The notes: a model not told the origin generated them from the sequence alone. Shown: positions 26,712-37,798, counted from the stretch's first letter. The stretch: 64,000 bases of DNA from Alteriqipengyuania abyssalis (GCF_019857185.1 NZ_JAHWXP010000005.1:36815-100814); one strand, 5' to 3'. A program made the numbers and translations.

Positions 26712-27233
26712 ATCGCAGCCTGCCTTTCCGGCCAGCCGACACGCTGTAACAGTTAAAATTCGCGTTAGTATTTGGCTCGCCTGCTATCTGCATATCACAT
26801 TATTGGTTACGAAAATCCTTTTTTATCCGCCATGTAACGTGACGTTCGCCGTGAAACACTGCCCCGCAATTCTTGAACGATGCATAAGACGAACCATGGC
26901 AGGCGTTCCCGAACCCTTCCCCAAGGCCAACCCGGCGAGCCACCATCACCCCGTGGCTCCGGGGCGTCTGCCATCGTCGCTCCACCTGCTGCGATCTCGA
27001 GCGGGGCGGAGTTTGGCTGCCCTGCAGTGCGTCCGGCCCCTTTTCGGCGTTCTGCAGGGCAGCCTCTTTGTCTCTCACCGGTCCGCTCTCGCAGCGAATT
27101 CGTGGCGGCATAGCCCGCCACACAAATACCCATTCGGCCGGTTACCCGATCCTAACCATGGTCCGCTAGCACCGCAGCCGGGGGGCCTTCGTGCCTGCCT
27201 GTCGTGCCAACCGAGACACCATGGGTTTCAGGA
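26712..27233. other. 522-base intergenic region
   Basis: No gene found. The first 110 bases are AT-richer (26756-26830) and could hold the promoter of the minus-strand membrane regulator. A 13-bp perfect hairpin sits at 27015-27064. The rest has only chance open frames. Confidence 0.5.
27015..27064. other. 13-bp perfect inverted repeat
   Basis: GGCTGCCCTGCAG (27015-27027) pairs exactly with CTGCAGGGCAGCC (27052-27064) around a 24-base loop that can itself fold (TCCGG...TTCGGC). No T-run follows on either strand, so it is more like an RNA structure or protein site than an intrinsic terminator. Confidence 0.5.
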
Positions 27234-27983
27234 ATGTCGAACTTGACGAACATAGCCGACTATCAGCGCGGCCAGGCGGCTGGCGCAGACCATGGAGAGG
27301 TCGCCGAGGGGGCTGATCGCCGCAAGAACGAGCGGCAGATCGCCACCTTCAAGCTCGCCTGCCTGATGGTGAGAGGAGAGGCACATCCCGCGATCCTGCG
27401 CAATGTCAGCGATGGCGGCGCGATGCTGGAGGCGCTGGTCTGCGTGCAGCAGGGCGACTCGGTCGTCTACTGGTGGGACGGGATCGCGCAGATCGAGGCA
27501 CGGGTCGCCTGGGTCAAAGGCAACCGGCTGGGTCTCGCCAATATTTCCGGCCCACCGCAGCCGCTTGCGGTGCCCCGTCAGCGCGCCACGCGCATCCCGG
27601 TGCGGGTGCCGGTGCGGGTGTGGGCCGCCTGCCGCGGCCATTGGGGCGAACTGACCGATATTTCGTTGACGGGCCTCGCAGCGAAGGGGCTTCAGGGCAT
27701 TGCGCCGGGCACCTTGTGCACCATCGAATTGGGCGGGCAGGCGCTGCACAACGCGACGCTGGTGCGGATCGATGGAGAGATTGCGGGTATCCGCTTCGAG
27801 CGCCCGTTGCCGCCTGCCAAGCTTATGCAACTGGTCGAAGGCGAGGGGCCGAGCGCGCGCGTGATGACCCGGCCGACCCCGGCCGACCCGGGCGCGCCTG
27901 CCCCGCAGCGCGAGCCGGAGATGGACGACGAGGGGCCGCAGCCTCCGTCCGGCCCTAAAGTCCCGCTGCGTCGGTTCCTCTAG
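27234..27983 (+). CDS. tandem PilZ-domain protein
   Basis: A 249-residue soluble protein with two PilZ-like beta-barrels. The first holds the c-di-GMP signature RKNER plus NVSDGG. The second has DISLTG but only a near-match to the Arg motif (RQRATR), so it may bind weakly or serve in dimerisation. The C-terminal 45 residues are Pro/Asp/Glu-rich and probably disordered. Start ATG 27234 is preferred over 27204. It may receive the signal made by cyclases such as the one at 2643-3917. Confidence 0.85.
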   Translation: MSNLTNIADYQRGQAAGADHGEVAEGADRRKNERQIATFKLACLMVRGEAHPAILRNVSDGGAMLEALVCVQQGDSVVYWWDGIAQIEARVAWVKGNRLGLANISGPPQPLAVPRQRATRIPVRVPVRVWAACRGHWGELTDISLTGLAAKGLQGIAPGTLCTIELGGQALHNATLVRIDGEIAGIRFERPLPPAKLMQLVEGEGPSARVMTRPTPADPGAPAPQREPEMDDEGPQPPSGPKVPLRRFL

Positions 27984-28204
27984 AACGCCGCCAGCAGGAG
28001 GCTGGCAGCCGCAAACCCCAAACCACGCGGGCCGATGGCCCTGCGTGGCAGTTCGCGTGGGAGTGCGCCCGCCGCTAGCCCGTTTGCATGCGGTATTGTG
28101 GCACGAGCGATGCAACAGGGGAGAAAAGACCGGGCCGGACCGAATTAGACTTGCACTAATGCTACGCACTCGCAATAGCGCCTCCCAGCTCCAGGGAGGT
28201 TCTT

Positions 28205-30538
28205 TTGTCCGATTCCAATATTTTCCGTGGCTCACGCCCGTCCACCCGCCGCTCCGCCGGTCGCCCCTCTGTCAGCGGACAGGGCACTGCGCTGCTCGCC
28301 GGCGCGTTCGGCGCGGCGTTCATCGCGGTTCCGGCACACGCCGACGAACAGCGCAATCCCGATATCGTTGTCACCGGCCAGCGCCCCGACGTGAACGTCA
28401 ATGCGGAGCCCGAAGCGCCCTACAAGGCGGAATCGAGCGACGGTAAGTTCACCGATTCGGTGCTCGACACGCCCAAGTCGCAGACGGTCATCACCAAGGA
28501 AGTGATCGAGGATATCGGCGCGACCAGCTTCCGCGAGATCGTCCGCAGCACGCCGGGCGTGACGCTGGGTACGGGCGAGGGTGGCAATGCTTTCGGCGAC
28601 CGTATCTTCATCCGCGGGTTCGAAGCACGCAACGACGTCTATATCGATGGCCTGCGCGATCCCGGCGTGACCAGCCGCGAGATCTTCGCGGTCGAGCAGA
28701 TCGAGGTGATCAAAGGCCCCAGCGCGGTGTTCGGCGGGCGCGGGACCACCGGCGGGCTGGTCAGTCTGCAGTCCAAGCGCGCGCAGTTCGGCAACGACTT
28801 CGTCGTCGCCGAGGGCGGCGTGGGGACCGAGAATTATTATCGCGGCACGATCGATGCGAACTACGAACTGAGCGATGCGGCTGCGATCCGGGTCAACGGC
28901 CTGTATCACGATGCCGATACGCCGGGCCGCGACTATGTCGGTGCGCGCCGCTACGGCGGGGCGATCGCGGGCACGCTCGCGATCACCGATACGCTCAGCA
29001 TCAATGCCGACTACTATCTCTACCGGCTCGACGGGGTGCCCGATTACGGCCACCCGTTCGATTTGACCACGCAGCAGCCCTATCTGGTCGATCGCGACAA
29101 TTTCTACGGCGTGGTGGGCCGCGACTTCATCTCCAATGGCGCGGATATCGGCACTGTCGAGATCGAGTGGAGCCCGATTGCGGACCTCTCGTTCCACTCG
29201 ATCACCCGCTATGGCGAGACCTGGAACCGCTATGCGGTGAGCGAGCCCAAGCTGTGCACCGTGCAACGCGATGCAAACGGGGACTGCCCGCGCAGCGGCG
29301 GTGTGCCGGTGCCAGAGAGCGAATTTACCGTCAGCCCGGCGATGAAGAGCAGCTGGCGCAACAATTCCTACTGGGCGAACAGCACTTACGCGACTGCGAC
29401 CGCGCGCACCGGCGGGATCACGCACGAAATCGTTCTCGGCGGCGATTTCAGCGACGAGCGGATCGACGCCTACCGGCTCGACGTCCCGTCTGCGGTCGAG
29501 GATGCGCAGGGTAACGTCATCGCGGTGCCGGGCGGGTTCGTCTACGACCTGTTCGATCCGGACCCCGTGCTGGGCTACGACATCCCGATCGGGCCGGACA
29601 CGCAGACCGGGCCGACGGTGACCAAGGCGCGCAATTTCGGGGCCTATCTGGTCGACACGATCAAGTTTACCGACGCGTTCCGCGTGGTCCTGGGCGGGCG
29701 GCTCGATACCTTTGATGTCGATTATTACAGCCCCCCGTCGGACGGGTTCTTCGGCCCGCAGCCTGCGCAATCGCTCAGCTACAGCGCGGATTTCTTCAAC
29801 TGGCAGGCTTCGGCGGTGTACAAGCCCTCCGCCTCCTCGACCCTCTACGTCTCCTACGCGACCAGTTCGAACCCCAGCGGCGAGCAGCTCGACGGGGCGG
29901 GGGCGAGCTATGACGGGATCAGCACCGACACGATCGACTTCCAGCCCGAACAGAACACCTCGTGGGAAGCGGGTGCCAAAGCCGAACTGTTCGGCGGCAA
30001 CCTGCTGCTGACCGCGGCGGCGTTCCGGATCGAGAAGGAGAACGCGCGCGAAAGCGGCGGGCGCGGGCAGCCCTATACCAATGTGGGCACGCTGCGCTCG
30101 CAGGGCGTGGAGCTGACCTTCGCCGGCTCAATCGCCGACACGCTCCAGCTGTTCGGCGGCTATACCTACACCGATGCGACGATCACCGAATCGGCCAACC
30201 CGGACAATGTCGGCCGCCGCTTCGCCAACATCCCGCAGCACACCGCGCAGCTGCTCGCCACCGTGATGGTCACCAGCCGGTTCGAGATCGGCGGCCAGGT
30301 GTACTACCAGGACGAGATGTACGGCGGCAGCCAACTCGCAGGCACGGCGATGGTGCCGGGATACGCCCGGTTCGACGCGGTCGCGCGCTATCGCATCAGC
30401 GACAATCTGGAGGCGCGGGTCAACGTGCTCAACCTGACGGACAAGCGCTATTACGATGCGATCTATCGCTCCGGCTCGCCGTTCAGCTATATCGCGCCGG
30501 GCCGGTCGGCCTTCGTCACGCTGACCGCCAACTTCTGA
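28205..30538 (+). CDS. TonB-dependent siderophore receptor
   Basis: A 777-residue outer-membrane receptor of the FhuE/Fiu/FecA type. A signal peptide ends near PAHADEQ, then comes a TonB-box-like DIVVTGQR and a plug domain (SFREIVRSTPGVTLG, IFIRGFEARNDVYIDGLRDP, EVIKGPSAVFGGRG). The C-terminal barrel ends in Phe (FVTLTANF). The start is TTG, with GGGAGG in front. The downstream PiuC-type gene is its usual partner in uptake of catecholate or other xenosiderophores. An imperfect TTGC...GCAA element about 50 bases upstream might be a Fur site, but it is too loose to call. Confidence 0.93.
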   Translation: MSDSNIFRGSRPSTRRSAGRPSVSGQGTALLAGAFGAAFIAVPAHADEQRNPDIVVTGQRPDVNVNAEPEAPYKAESSDGKFTDSVLDTPKSQTVITKEVIEDIGATSFREIVRSTPGVTLGTGEGGNAFGDRIFIRGFEARNDVYIDGLRDPGVTSREIFAVEQIEVIKGPSAVFGGRGTTGGLVSLQSKRAQFGNDFVVAEGGVGTENYYRGTIDANYELSDAAAIRVNGLYHDADTPGRDYVGARRYGGAIAGTLAITDTLSINADYYLYRLDGVPDYGHPFDLTTQQPYLVDRDNFYGVVGRDFISNGADIGTVEIEWSPIADLSFHSITRYGETWNRYAVSEPKLCTVQRDANGDCPRSGGVPVPESEFTVSPAMKSSWRNNSYWANSTYATATARTGGITHEIVLGGDFSDERIDAYRLDVPSAVEDAQGNVIAVPGGFVYDLFDPDPVLGYDIPIGPDTQTGPTVTKARNFGAYLVDTIKFTDAFRVVLGGRLDTFDVDYYSPPSDGFFGPQPAQSLSYSADFFNWQASAVYKPSASSTLYVSYATSSNPSGEQLDGAGASYDGISTDTIDFQPEQNTSWEAGAKAELFGGNLLLTAAAFRIEKENARESGGRGQPYTNVGTLRSQGVELTFAGSIADTLQLFGGYTYTDATITESANPDNVGRRFANIPQHTAQLLATVMVTSRFEIGGQVYYQDEMYGGSQLAGTAMVPGYARFDAVARYRISDNLEARVNVLNLTDKRYYDAIYRSGSPFSYIAPGRSAFVTLTANF

Positions 30539-30558
30539 CAGGCGCAAGCGAGGCTGCG

Positions 30559-31245
30559 ATGATGATGCTGCACATCCCCGATGTGCTCACGAGCGAGGAG
30601 GCGGCGGACCTGCGTGCCCGCCTCCTCGCCGCGCCGTGGGTCGATGGCAACGCGACCAGCGGGGCGGGCGCGGCCCAGGCCAAGCGCAACCGGCAATTGC
30701 CCGAGGATGGGGAGGCCGCCCGCGCCGCCCAGCAGGTGGTCAGCAGCGCGCTGATGGAGAGCGCCACCTTCCTTTCCGCCGCCCTGCCGCACACCATCTT
30801 CCCCCCGCTGTTCAACCGCTACGGCCCGGGCGAGACCTTCGGCCTGCATGTCGACAATGCCGTACGCTACCACGCGGCCACCGGCGCGCGCATCCGCACG
30901 GACCTGTCCGCGACCCTGTTCCTCACCCCGCCGGAGGAGTATGACGGCGGCGAGCTGATCGTGGAGGACAACAGTGGCACGCAGAGCCACAAGTACCCCG
31001 CCGGTTCGCTGCTGCTCTACCCCTCCACCACGCTGCACCGCGTGGCCGAGGTGACGCGGGGCGAGCGGGTGAGCTGCTTCCTGTGGCTGCAATCGCTGGT
31101 GGCGGACAACGCGGCGCGCGAGATGCTGTTCGACCTCGACACCAGCGTCCAGGCATTGAGTGCGGATCGCGGCGCGACCGACGCACAGGTGCTCAAGCTC
31201 ACCCAGCTCTACCACAACCTCGTGCGCCGCTGGGCGCAGAGCTGA
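30559..31245 (+). CDS. PKHD-type Fe2+ dioxygenase, PiuC/YbiX-like
   Basis: A 228-residue Fe(II)/2-oxoglutarate hydroxylase. The iron triad is His97 and Asp99 in GLHVDNA and His160 in TTLHRVAE, with Arg in TRGERVS for 2-oxoglutarate. YbiX/PiuC proteins are encoded next to siderophore receptors and are iron-regulated; their substrate is still debated. It starts 20 bases after the receptor gene with three consecutive ATG codons (30559, 30562, 30565). The two genes surely form one operon. Confidence 0.92.
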   Translation: MMMLHIPDVLTSEEAADLRARLLAAPWVDGNATSGAGAAQAKRNRQLPEDGEAARAAQQVVSSALMESATFLSAALPHTIFPPLFNRYGPGETFGLHVDNAVRYHAATGARIRTDLSATLFLTPPEEYDGGELIVEDNSGTQSHKYPAGSLLLYPSTTLHRVAEVTRGERVSCFLWLQSLVADNAAREMLFDLDTSVQALSADRGATDAQVLKLTQLYHNLVRRWAQS

Positions 31246-31288
31246 GGCCGGCCCGAACGCACCGAACGGGTGCACGGGCGCGATCGCG

Positions 31289-32000
31289 CTAGCTTTCGTC
31301 TCCTTTCCTGGCCTCGCCCAGCTCGCGGATCAGCGCAAGCTTCCGGTCGATCGAGGCGAATACGGCCGGCTCGTTCGCCGCGCGCTTGCGGCGCTGTTCC
31401 TCCAGCACTTGCCTGCGGATGCTCTCGTACACCGGATGCCCCGATCGCATGGTGTGGCCGGGATTGTGGATGCCGTAGCGCTGGGGCAGGCGACGCTGGA
31501 GGAGGAAGCGCAGCAGCGCGTTGTCCGGCTGTACGTCTGAGTTGCCCTACCGCTTTGCTGCTTGAGGGCGGGTGCCTGACACACTTGACACAGTGTCATG
31601 GAGCGAAAAGTCTGAGCGCTTGCGAGCGATCTTGTGCGCGCGCGATTGGCCTCAAGTAGCGAAGCGGCAGGCCACACAAGAAACGCGCACAATCCTCCAG
31701 CCGCTGCACCCCCCCCTCCAGCGCCGCACCCCACGCCGCGGCAAAACCCTCCGCCCCCGGTTTCGCGCGCAGTCTGTACAGCGCCTCCATGCTCTTGCCG
31801 CGCCGCCTCATGTAGCGGAGTGGTAGGCAGAAAGATGACTCGCGCGCCGCCTGCGTGACGATCCCCGTCGCCGCGAGCGTCGCGATAAACCGCCGCTGCC
31901 GCTCGGGCGTGATCGAGTTGGAGCGCGGGTGCGGGTGGATATACGGCGCAAAGGCGAGCAGCGGATCGTCCGCGTCGGGCTTGGCGCTGGTATAGGCCAC
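31289..32000 (-). pseudogene. broken HTH-like gene
   Basis: Two pieces of one apparent gene lie on the minus strand in different frames. The 5' piece (31596-32000) encodes a helix-turn-helix-like protein (ITPERQRRFIATLAATG, AKPGAEGFAAAWGAALEGG). The 3' piece (31289-31555) encodes a protein end ([18 protein letters not shown], then ASIDRKLALIRELGEARK), with no good start and a stop codon directly before it. Sphingomonad genomes carry intact small proteins with this order of elements; that comparison is from memory. The gene is probably inactivated by frameshift or deletion, in a patch that also gained the reverse transcriptase. Confidence 0.6.
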
Positions 32001-32120
32001 GGCAGAGGTGGCCTGCCGGGCAATCCTGCGGCTGCAAGCCCCCTCTCCTTCGGGGGAGGGGGTTGGGGAGGGGCCTGCCCCTCACGGTCGCATAAAGACT
32101 CCGAAGGAGATTTCGGGGAG

Positions 32121-32151
32121 GGCGTGTTCGGGCGACGGTCCTCGGCGGACC
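32121..32151 (+). repeat. 31-bp direct repeat, copy 1
   Basis: Starts GGCGTGTTCGGGCGACGGTC and matches 32217-32247 at 30 of 31 bases, 96 bases apart. Both copies carry the inner palindrome-like GGTCCTCGGCGGACC. Confidence 0.8.
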
Positions 32152-32216
32152 TTTCCCTCCGCCGGTGGCAATCGGCCTGCCCCGGAGCGGGGTCTAGATC
32201 GCGTGGAGCCGGGCAG

Positions 32217-32247
32217 GGCGTGTACGGGCGACGGTCCTCGGCGGACC
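32217..32247 (+). repeat. 31-bp direct repeat, copy 2
   Basis: Differs from the first copy by one base (TGTACGG against TGTTCGG). Adjacent GC-rich sequence suggests a dispersed intergenic repeat. Confidence 0.8.
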
Positions 32248-32345
32248 GATCAAAAGTCTCATGTGCGGGCATAGCCGCAGGTAGATTGCAGAATACGGGG
32301 GAGTAGGACAGCAGAGAGTTAATAGGGGTTGCGCGAATTGCACGT

Positions 32346-32360
32346 CTGAATACTATTCAG
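32346..32360. promoter_or_regulatory. perfect palindrome before the reverse transcriptase gene
   Basis: CTGAATA-C-TATTCAG is a perfect 7+1+7 palindrome 48 bases before ATG 32408. Its size and position suit a dimeric repressor operator. Confidence 0.4.
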
Positions 32361-32407
32361 TGATAGGGAGCGTTGAATATCTAACGTCAAATCGGGGTGG
32401 TGGGATT

Positions 32408-34033
32408 ATGACAGTAGACAGCCGCCTTCGGCGCTTGTTGGACCGCGGCTTCTACGCCGTTGAATTGCCGCCACCGTTCCGTACTGAGAGATTTTCGGTT
32501 GTCCGGAATAGCCTTACTCCAAGGAATGGCTACTCCGGAGCGACAACATTTTTTGATGGCGCCACATTTCGCGGTCATCTCAGGCGGTTCGGTGTCATTA
32601 ACCCGATAAACTATCTTCTCCTCAGTCGGCATATCTCGCAGAACTGGAAAGATATTGTTGCAACTAACAGGCTTAGCTCATCCTCGGGCGCGCGCCCGAA
32701 ATTTCCAAAACTCGCCGCAGAGGGGCGCGCTATAGAGACCGTAAGTCTGGCCTCGAAACGCACTGCTCAAAGACATTTGGCAAGCTCCTACCCGGTGATT
32801 CTCTCGCTTGATATTAACCGGTTTTATGGATCGATATACACTCACGCAATCCCATGGGCAGTTTTGGGAAAAAAGGAAGCGAAAAGGCAGTTTGCAAATA
32901 ATACACTAAATACTCACTGGAGCGCGCAGCTCGATAGATTTTGTAGAAATTGCAATCAGCGTCAGACGATAGGTATCCCAATCGGGCCAGACACGTCACG
33001 CATAATTTCGGAAATGATTCTTGCGAGGATTGATTCTGAAATATGTGCTAATAAAACCGGTGTTTCATCAAATCAGATGTTTCATAATATCGATGATTAC
33101 CAATTTGGTGTGATGGATATGGGCGAGGCGGAAAATGCTGAAGCTCAATTTGTTCGAGTTCTGACCCGCTACGAGTTGCAATTGAATGATTTCAAGACTG
33201 AGGTGAGTCAGGGAATAGAGTTCTCTCCCTCCTATTTTCAGAGAGAATTCGATATTCTCAGAAAGCAGAGTGAGCGAGCCTTTGTAGAGCATTTCTTTGA
33301 GATACTATATAAAGAAATTAACTCTCGGCCTTCTGTTAACGTGGTTGGTTACGCGCTCAAGCGTTTTGCGAAGGCTTTGGCGAAGAATGAAGAGCAGGAT
33401 TTAGTTCGAGAGCATTTGCAAAGATTGCTCTACGCGCAACCTCATCAGGCTAGGTGGGTGTTCCCTCTTTTGCTTGGAATCTGGCAGCGCCAACCGGTCA
33501 ATTCAGACGTCAGACGTTTGCTCGCATGGGGGGTCACAACGACGGCACGGCGAAACGACGTCGGGAGCTTGTTGTGGTTTCTCTATGCTGCGATCTTTCT
33601 TCGGGTTAGTCTCGGGAAGAAGGTCTGTTCAGCAGCAGTAGGGATTTCGAATGAGTTGGTGGATTTGGTTCTATTGCATGGAAGGGCCGAAGGCTGTTTT
33701 TCCTTGAACATGCAGGTAATTCGGGCGCGCTATCGACCGCTGTCACTCACAAGTGCTGCGTGGCTTCCAATTTACGAGGCTGAGCGAAAGGGTTGGGATG
33801 GGTCGCCTGCATTCACAAAAATCGGATCTCCCAAAGATCCGGGGGCGCTTTACGCCGACCTGGCAGCGAACGACGTGCAATTTTATGTAACCGACAGAAG
33901 ATACTTTCAGGTAGAGGCATTCGATGGCTGGGGCCTGCGTGAAACGGATTTTGATCCAGAATTGGCCCGTGGGTTCTTCGCCGACTTCCTCGATGATTTT
34001 GATTTCTATGGGGAAGATGAGAATTATGAGTGA
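32408..34033 (+). CDS. defence-associated-type reverse transcriptase (Abi/DRT group)
   Basis: A 541-residue protein. The RT palm motifs are present: LSLDINRFYGSIYTH (catalytic Asp135), GIPIGPDTSRIISE (about 189-202), the IDDY box with Asp229-Asp230, and LQLNDFKT (about 258-264). The SIYTH and IPIGP wording is that of the AbiA/AbiK and DRT unknown-group enzymes, not group II introns or retrons. The remaining C-terminal half is helical without a recognised fused domain. GC content is far below that of its neighbours, which signals recent acquisition. ATG 32408 follows a purine-rich GGGGTGGTGGG; an in-frame GTG at 32360 is possible. It is expected to act in anti-phage defence; the class is unresolved. 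Confidence 0.85.
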   Translation: MTVDSRLRRLLDRGFYAVELPPPFRTERFSVVRNSLTPRNGYSGATTFFDGATFRGHLRRFGVINPINYLLLSRHISQNWKDIVATNRLSSSSGARPKFPKLAAEGRAIETVSLASKRTAQRHLASSYPVILSLDINRFYGSIYTHAIPWAVLGKKEAKRQFANNTLNTHWSAQLDRFCRNCNQRQTIGIPIGPDTSRIISEMILARIDSEICANKTGVSSNQMFHNIDDYQFGVMDMGEAENAEAQFVRVLTRYELQLNDFKTEVSQGIEFSPSYFQREFDILRKQSERAFVEHFFEILYKEINSRPSVNVVGYALKRFAKALAKNEEQDLVREHLQRLLYAQPHQARWVFPLLLGIWQRQPVNSDVRRLLAWGVTTTARRNDVGSLLWFLYAAIFLRVSLGKKVCSAAVGISNELVDLVLLHGRAEGCFSLNMQVIRARYRPLSLTSAAWLPIYEAERKGWDGSPAFTKIGSPKDPGALYADLAANDVQFYVTDRRYFQVEAFDGWGLRETDFDPELARGFFADFLDDFDFYGEDENYE

Positions 34034-34560
34034 GGTTTTGGGGCTGCAGTCCTCCCTTGACCCCCACCCCAAATCCTACTAAGCGCGCCCTCAACCGAGG
34101 CAGGGCCTAGCTCTCGCCAAGGCTTATAGAGCTGAACATTGCCGGTTATGTCCCGGGGCTGTCGCATGCGCGATGGCCTTTTCGTTTTTCCCGCTAGCGG
34201 GTTGGGCAGGGCAGCCGTCAAAGTAATCCGGGTGGTCCCTTGCGGGCGCGTTCGGGTGGAGCGTTTTAGGCTCGTGCGACAAGGTGGGCGCGCCATGCGG
34301 CGTGCGCGTCCTTTGCTCGATGGACCCCGGCTTCCCATTCACTTGGGCCCGGGGTGACGATCGAAAGCGGCACGGCCCCGACACACTTCATTCAATCGCA
34401 AGCGCGAAGCCATCCCTGGCCGACACAGTTTCGCCTGTGCTGAGCCTGTCGAAGCACCGTCCTTCTTCTTTGCAGGAAGAGAAGTGCGATCCTTCGACAA
34501 GCTCAGGATGAGCGGGGTTGGGAAGGCCCTTTCGAGCAAACAGGCAGAAGAGAGAATTTT
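34034..34560. other. 527-base leader region of the str operon
   Basis: No gene seen. Contents: an inverted pair TGAGCCTGTCGAAG (34441-34454) and CTTCGACAAGCTCA (34492-34505), a common sphingomonad dispersed motif; a GACCCCGG...CCGGGGTGAC-like palindrome near 34322-34357; and presumably the str promoter, which I cannot place with confidence. Confidence 0.5.
34441..34505. repeat. inverted pair of the CTTCGACAAGCTCA motif
   Basis: Arms 34441-34454 and 34492-34505 match over 13 of 14 bases. The motif is known to me as a frequent intergenic repeat in sphingomonads. It lies 55 bases before the rpsL start. Confidence 0.65.
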
Positions 34561-34932
34561 ATGCCCACCATCAACCAGCTGGTCCGCAAGGGCCGCACTC
34601 CGCAGAAGACCAAGAGCAAGGTCCCTGCGATGGAGCAGAACCCGCAGAAGCGCGGCGTCTGCACCCGCGTCTATACGACGACCCCGAAGAAGCCGAACTC
34701 GGCTCTGCGCAAAGTGGCCAAGGTTCGCCTGACCAACCAGCGCGAAGTCATCAGCTACATCCCGGGCGAAGGCCACAACCTGCAGGAACACAGCGTCGTG
34801 CTGATCCGCGGCGGCCGTGTGCGCGACCTTCCCGGCGTGCGCTACCACGTGCTGCGCGGCGTGCTCGACACGCAGGGCGTCAAGGATCGCAAGCAGAGCC
34901 GTTCGAAGTACGGCGCCAAGCGGCCCAAGTAA
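34561..34932 (+). CDS. rpsL: ribosomal protein S12
   Basis: A 123-residue decoding-centre protein with [16 protein letters not shown] and [11 protein letters not shown] in the standard order. Position 88, normally Lys in GGRVKDLPGVR, is Arg here ([11 protein letters not shown], codon CGC at 34822). That substitution is known in other bacteria to reduce streptomycin sensitivity. Lys43 is unchanged. It is the first gene of the str operon. Confidence 0.97.
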   Translation: MPTINQLVRKGRTPQKTKSKVPAMEQNPQKRGVCTRVYTTTPKKPNSALRKVAKVRLTNQREVISYIPGEGHNLQEHSVVLIRGGRVRDLPGVRYHVLRGVLDTQGVKDRKQSRSKYGAKRPK

Positions 34933-34944
34933 GCCATTCCCCGT

Positions 34945-35045
34945 CACCCCGGACGCGATCCGGGGTGGTGCTTCTTCCTTTGCGCCCCATCGCATGAAGG
35001 CGATTCGCAGGAAGAAAAGGCACTGGCCCGGATCAGGTCCGGGCC
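34945..35045. repeat. two palindromic elements between rpsL and rpsG
   Basis: CACCCCGGA/TCCGGGGTG (34945-34953 with 34959-34967) and GGCCCGGA/TCCGGGCC (35025-35032 with 35038-35045) are perfect hairpins with 5-base loops. They resemble REP elements. Both sit inside the 142-base rpsL-rpsG spacer of an essential operon. Confidence 0.65.
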
Positions 35046-35074
35046 GACGTATCTGAGATTTTGGAGACACTGAA

Positions 35075-35545
35075 ATGAGTCGTCGTCGTCGCCCAGAGAA
35101 GCGCGAAATCCTGCCCGATCCCAAGTTCAAGGATCTGGTGCTCTCGAAGTTCATGAACAACCTGATGCTCGATGGTAAGAAGGCCGTCGCGGAAAAGATC
35201 GTCTACGGTGCGCTCGACACGGTCGAGACCAAGGCGAAGGCCAACCCGGTCGAACTGTTCCACGCCGCGCTCGACAACATCAAGCCGCAGGTCGAAGTGC
35301 GCAGCCGCCGCGTCGGTGGTGCGACCTACCAGGTGCCTGTGGAAGTGCGCCCCGAGCGTGCGCAGGCGCTGGCGATCCGCTGGCTGATTTCCGCCGCGCG
35401 CGGTCGTCCGGAAACGACCATGGCGGCGCGTCTTTCGGGCGAGCTGATGGATGCGGCGAACAATCGCGGCAACGCGGTCAAGAAGCGCGAAGACACGCAC
35501 CGCATGGCGGATGCGAACCGCGCGTTCAGCCACTACCGCTGGTAG
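35075..35545 (+). CDS. rpsG: ribosomal protein S7
   Basis: A 156-residue protein that nucleates assembly of the 30S head. Conserved segments: [45 protein letters not shown] and [19 protein letters not shown]. Length is normal. The start ATG 35075 follows TTTTGGAGAC. S7 is the usual autoregulator of the str operon in enterobacteria; no equivalent site was identified here. Confidence 0.97.
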   Translation: MSRRRRPEKREILPDPKFKDLVLSKFMNNLMLDGKKAVAEKIVYGALDTVETKAKANPVELFHAALDNIKPQVEVRSRRVGGATYQVPVEVRPERAQALAIRWLISAARGRPETTMAARLSGELMDAANNRGNAVKKREDTHRMADANRAFSHYRW

Positions 35546-35665
35546 GATCCGGGGCAGGGCGCGCCGCGCATACGGCGGGCGCGTCTTCAACCGGTCACAA
35601 AAGACCCCATATGGGGGTGGCTTATCCGGCTCCCCCCTCACTCTGACTCTTCCGAGGAATTGACA

Positions 35666-37798
<2,133 letters not shown>

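Larger units (their letters stand above)
32001..32407. other. 407-base spacer with repeats and a palindrome
   Basis: The first part is GC-rich repeat-like DNA (GGGGGAGGGG motifs around 32050-32080, direct repeats at 32121 and 32217). GC content falls from about 32270 into the reverse transcriptase gene, and a perfect palindrome lies at 32346-32360. No gene seen; a non-coding RNA partner for the reverse transcriptase could lie in 32270-32407. Confidence 0.5.

Noticed and set aside
28140..28200. Fur box before the TonB receptor
   Set aside because: TTGC and GCAA half-sites exist, but spacing and symmetry are too poor to call.
32001..32280. CRISPR-like array from the direct repeats
   Set aside because: Only two copies with GC-rich, non-spacer-like sequence between them and no cas genes.
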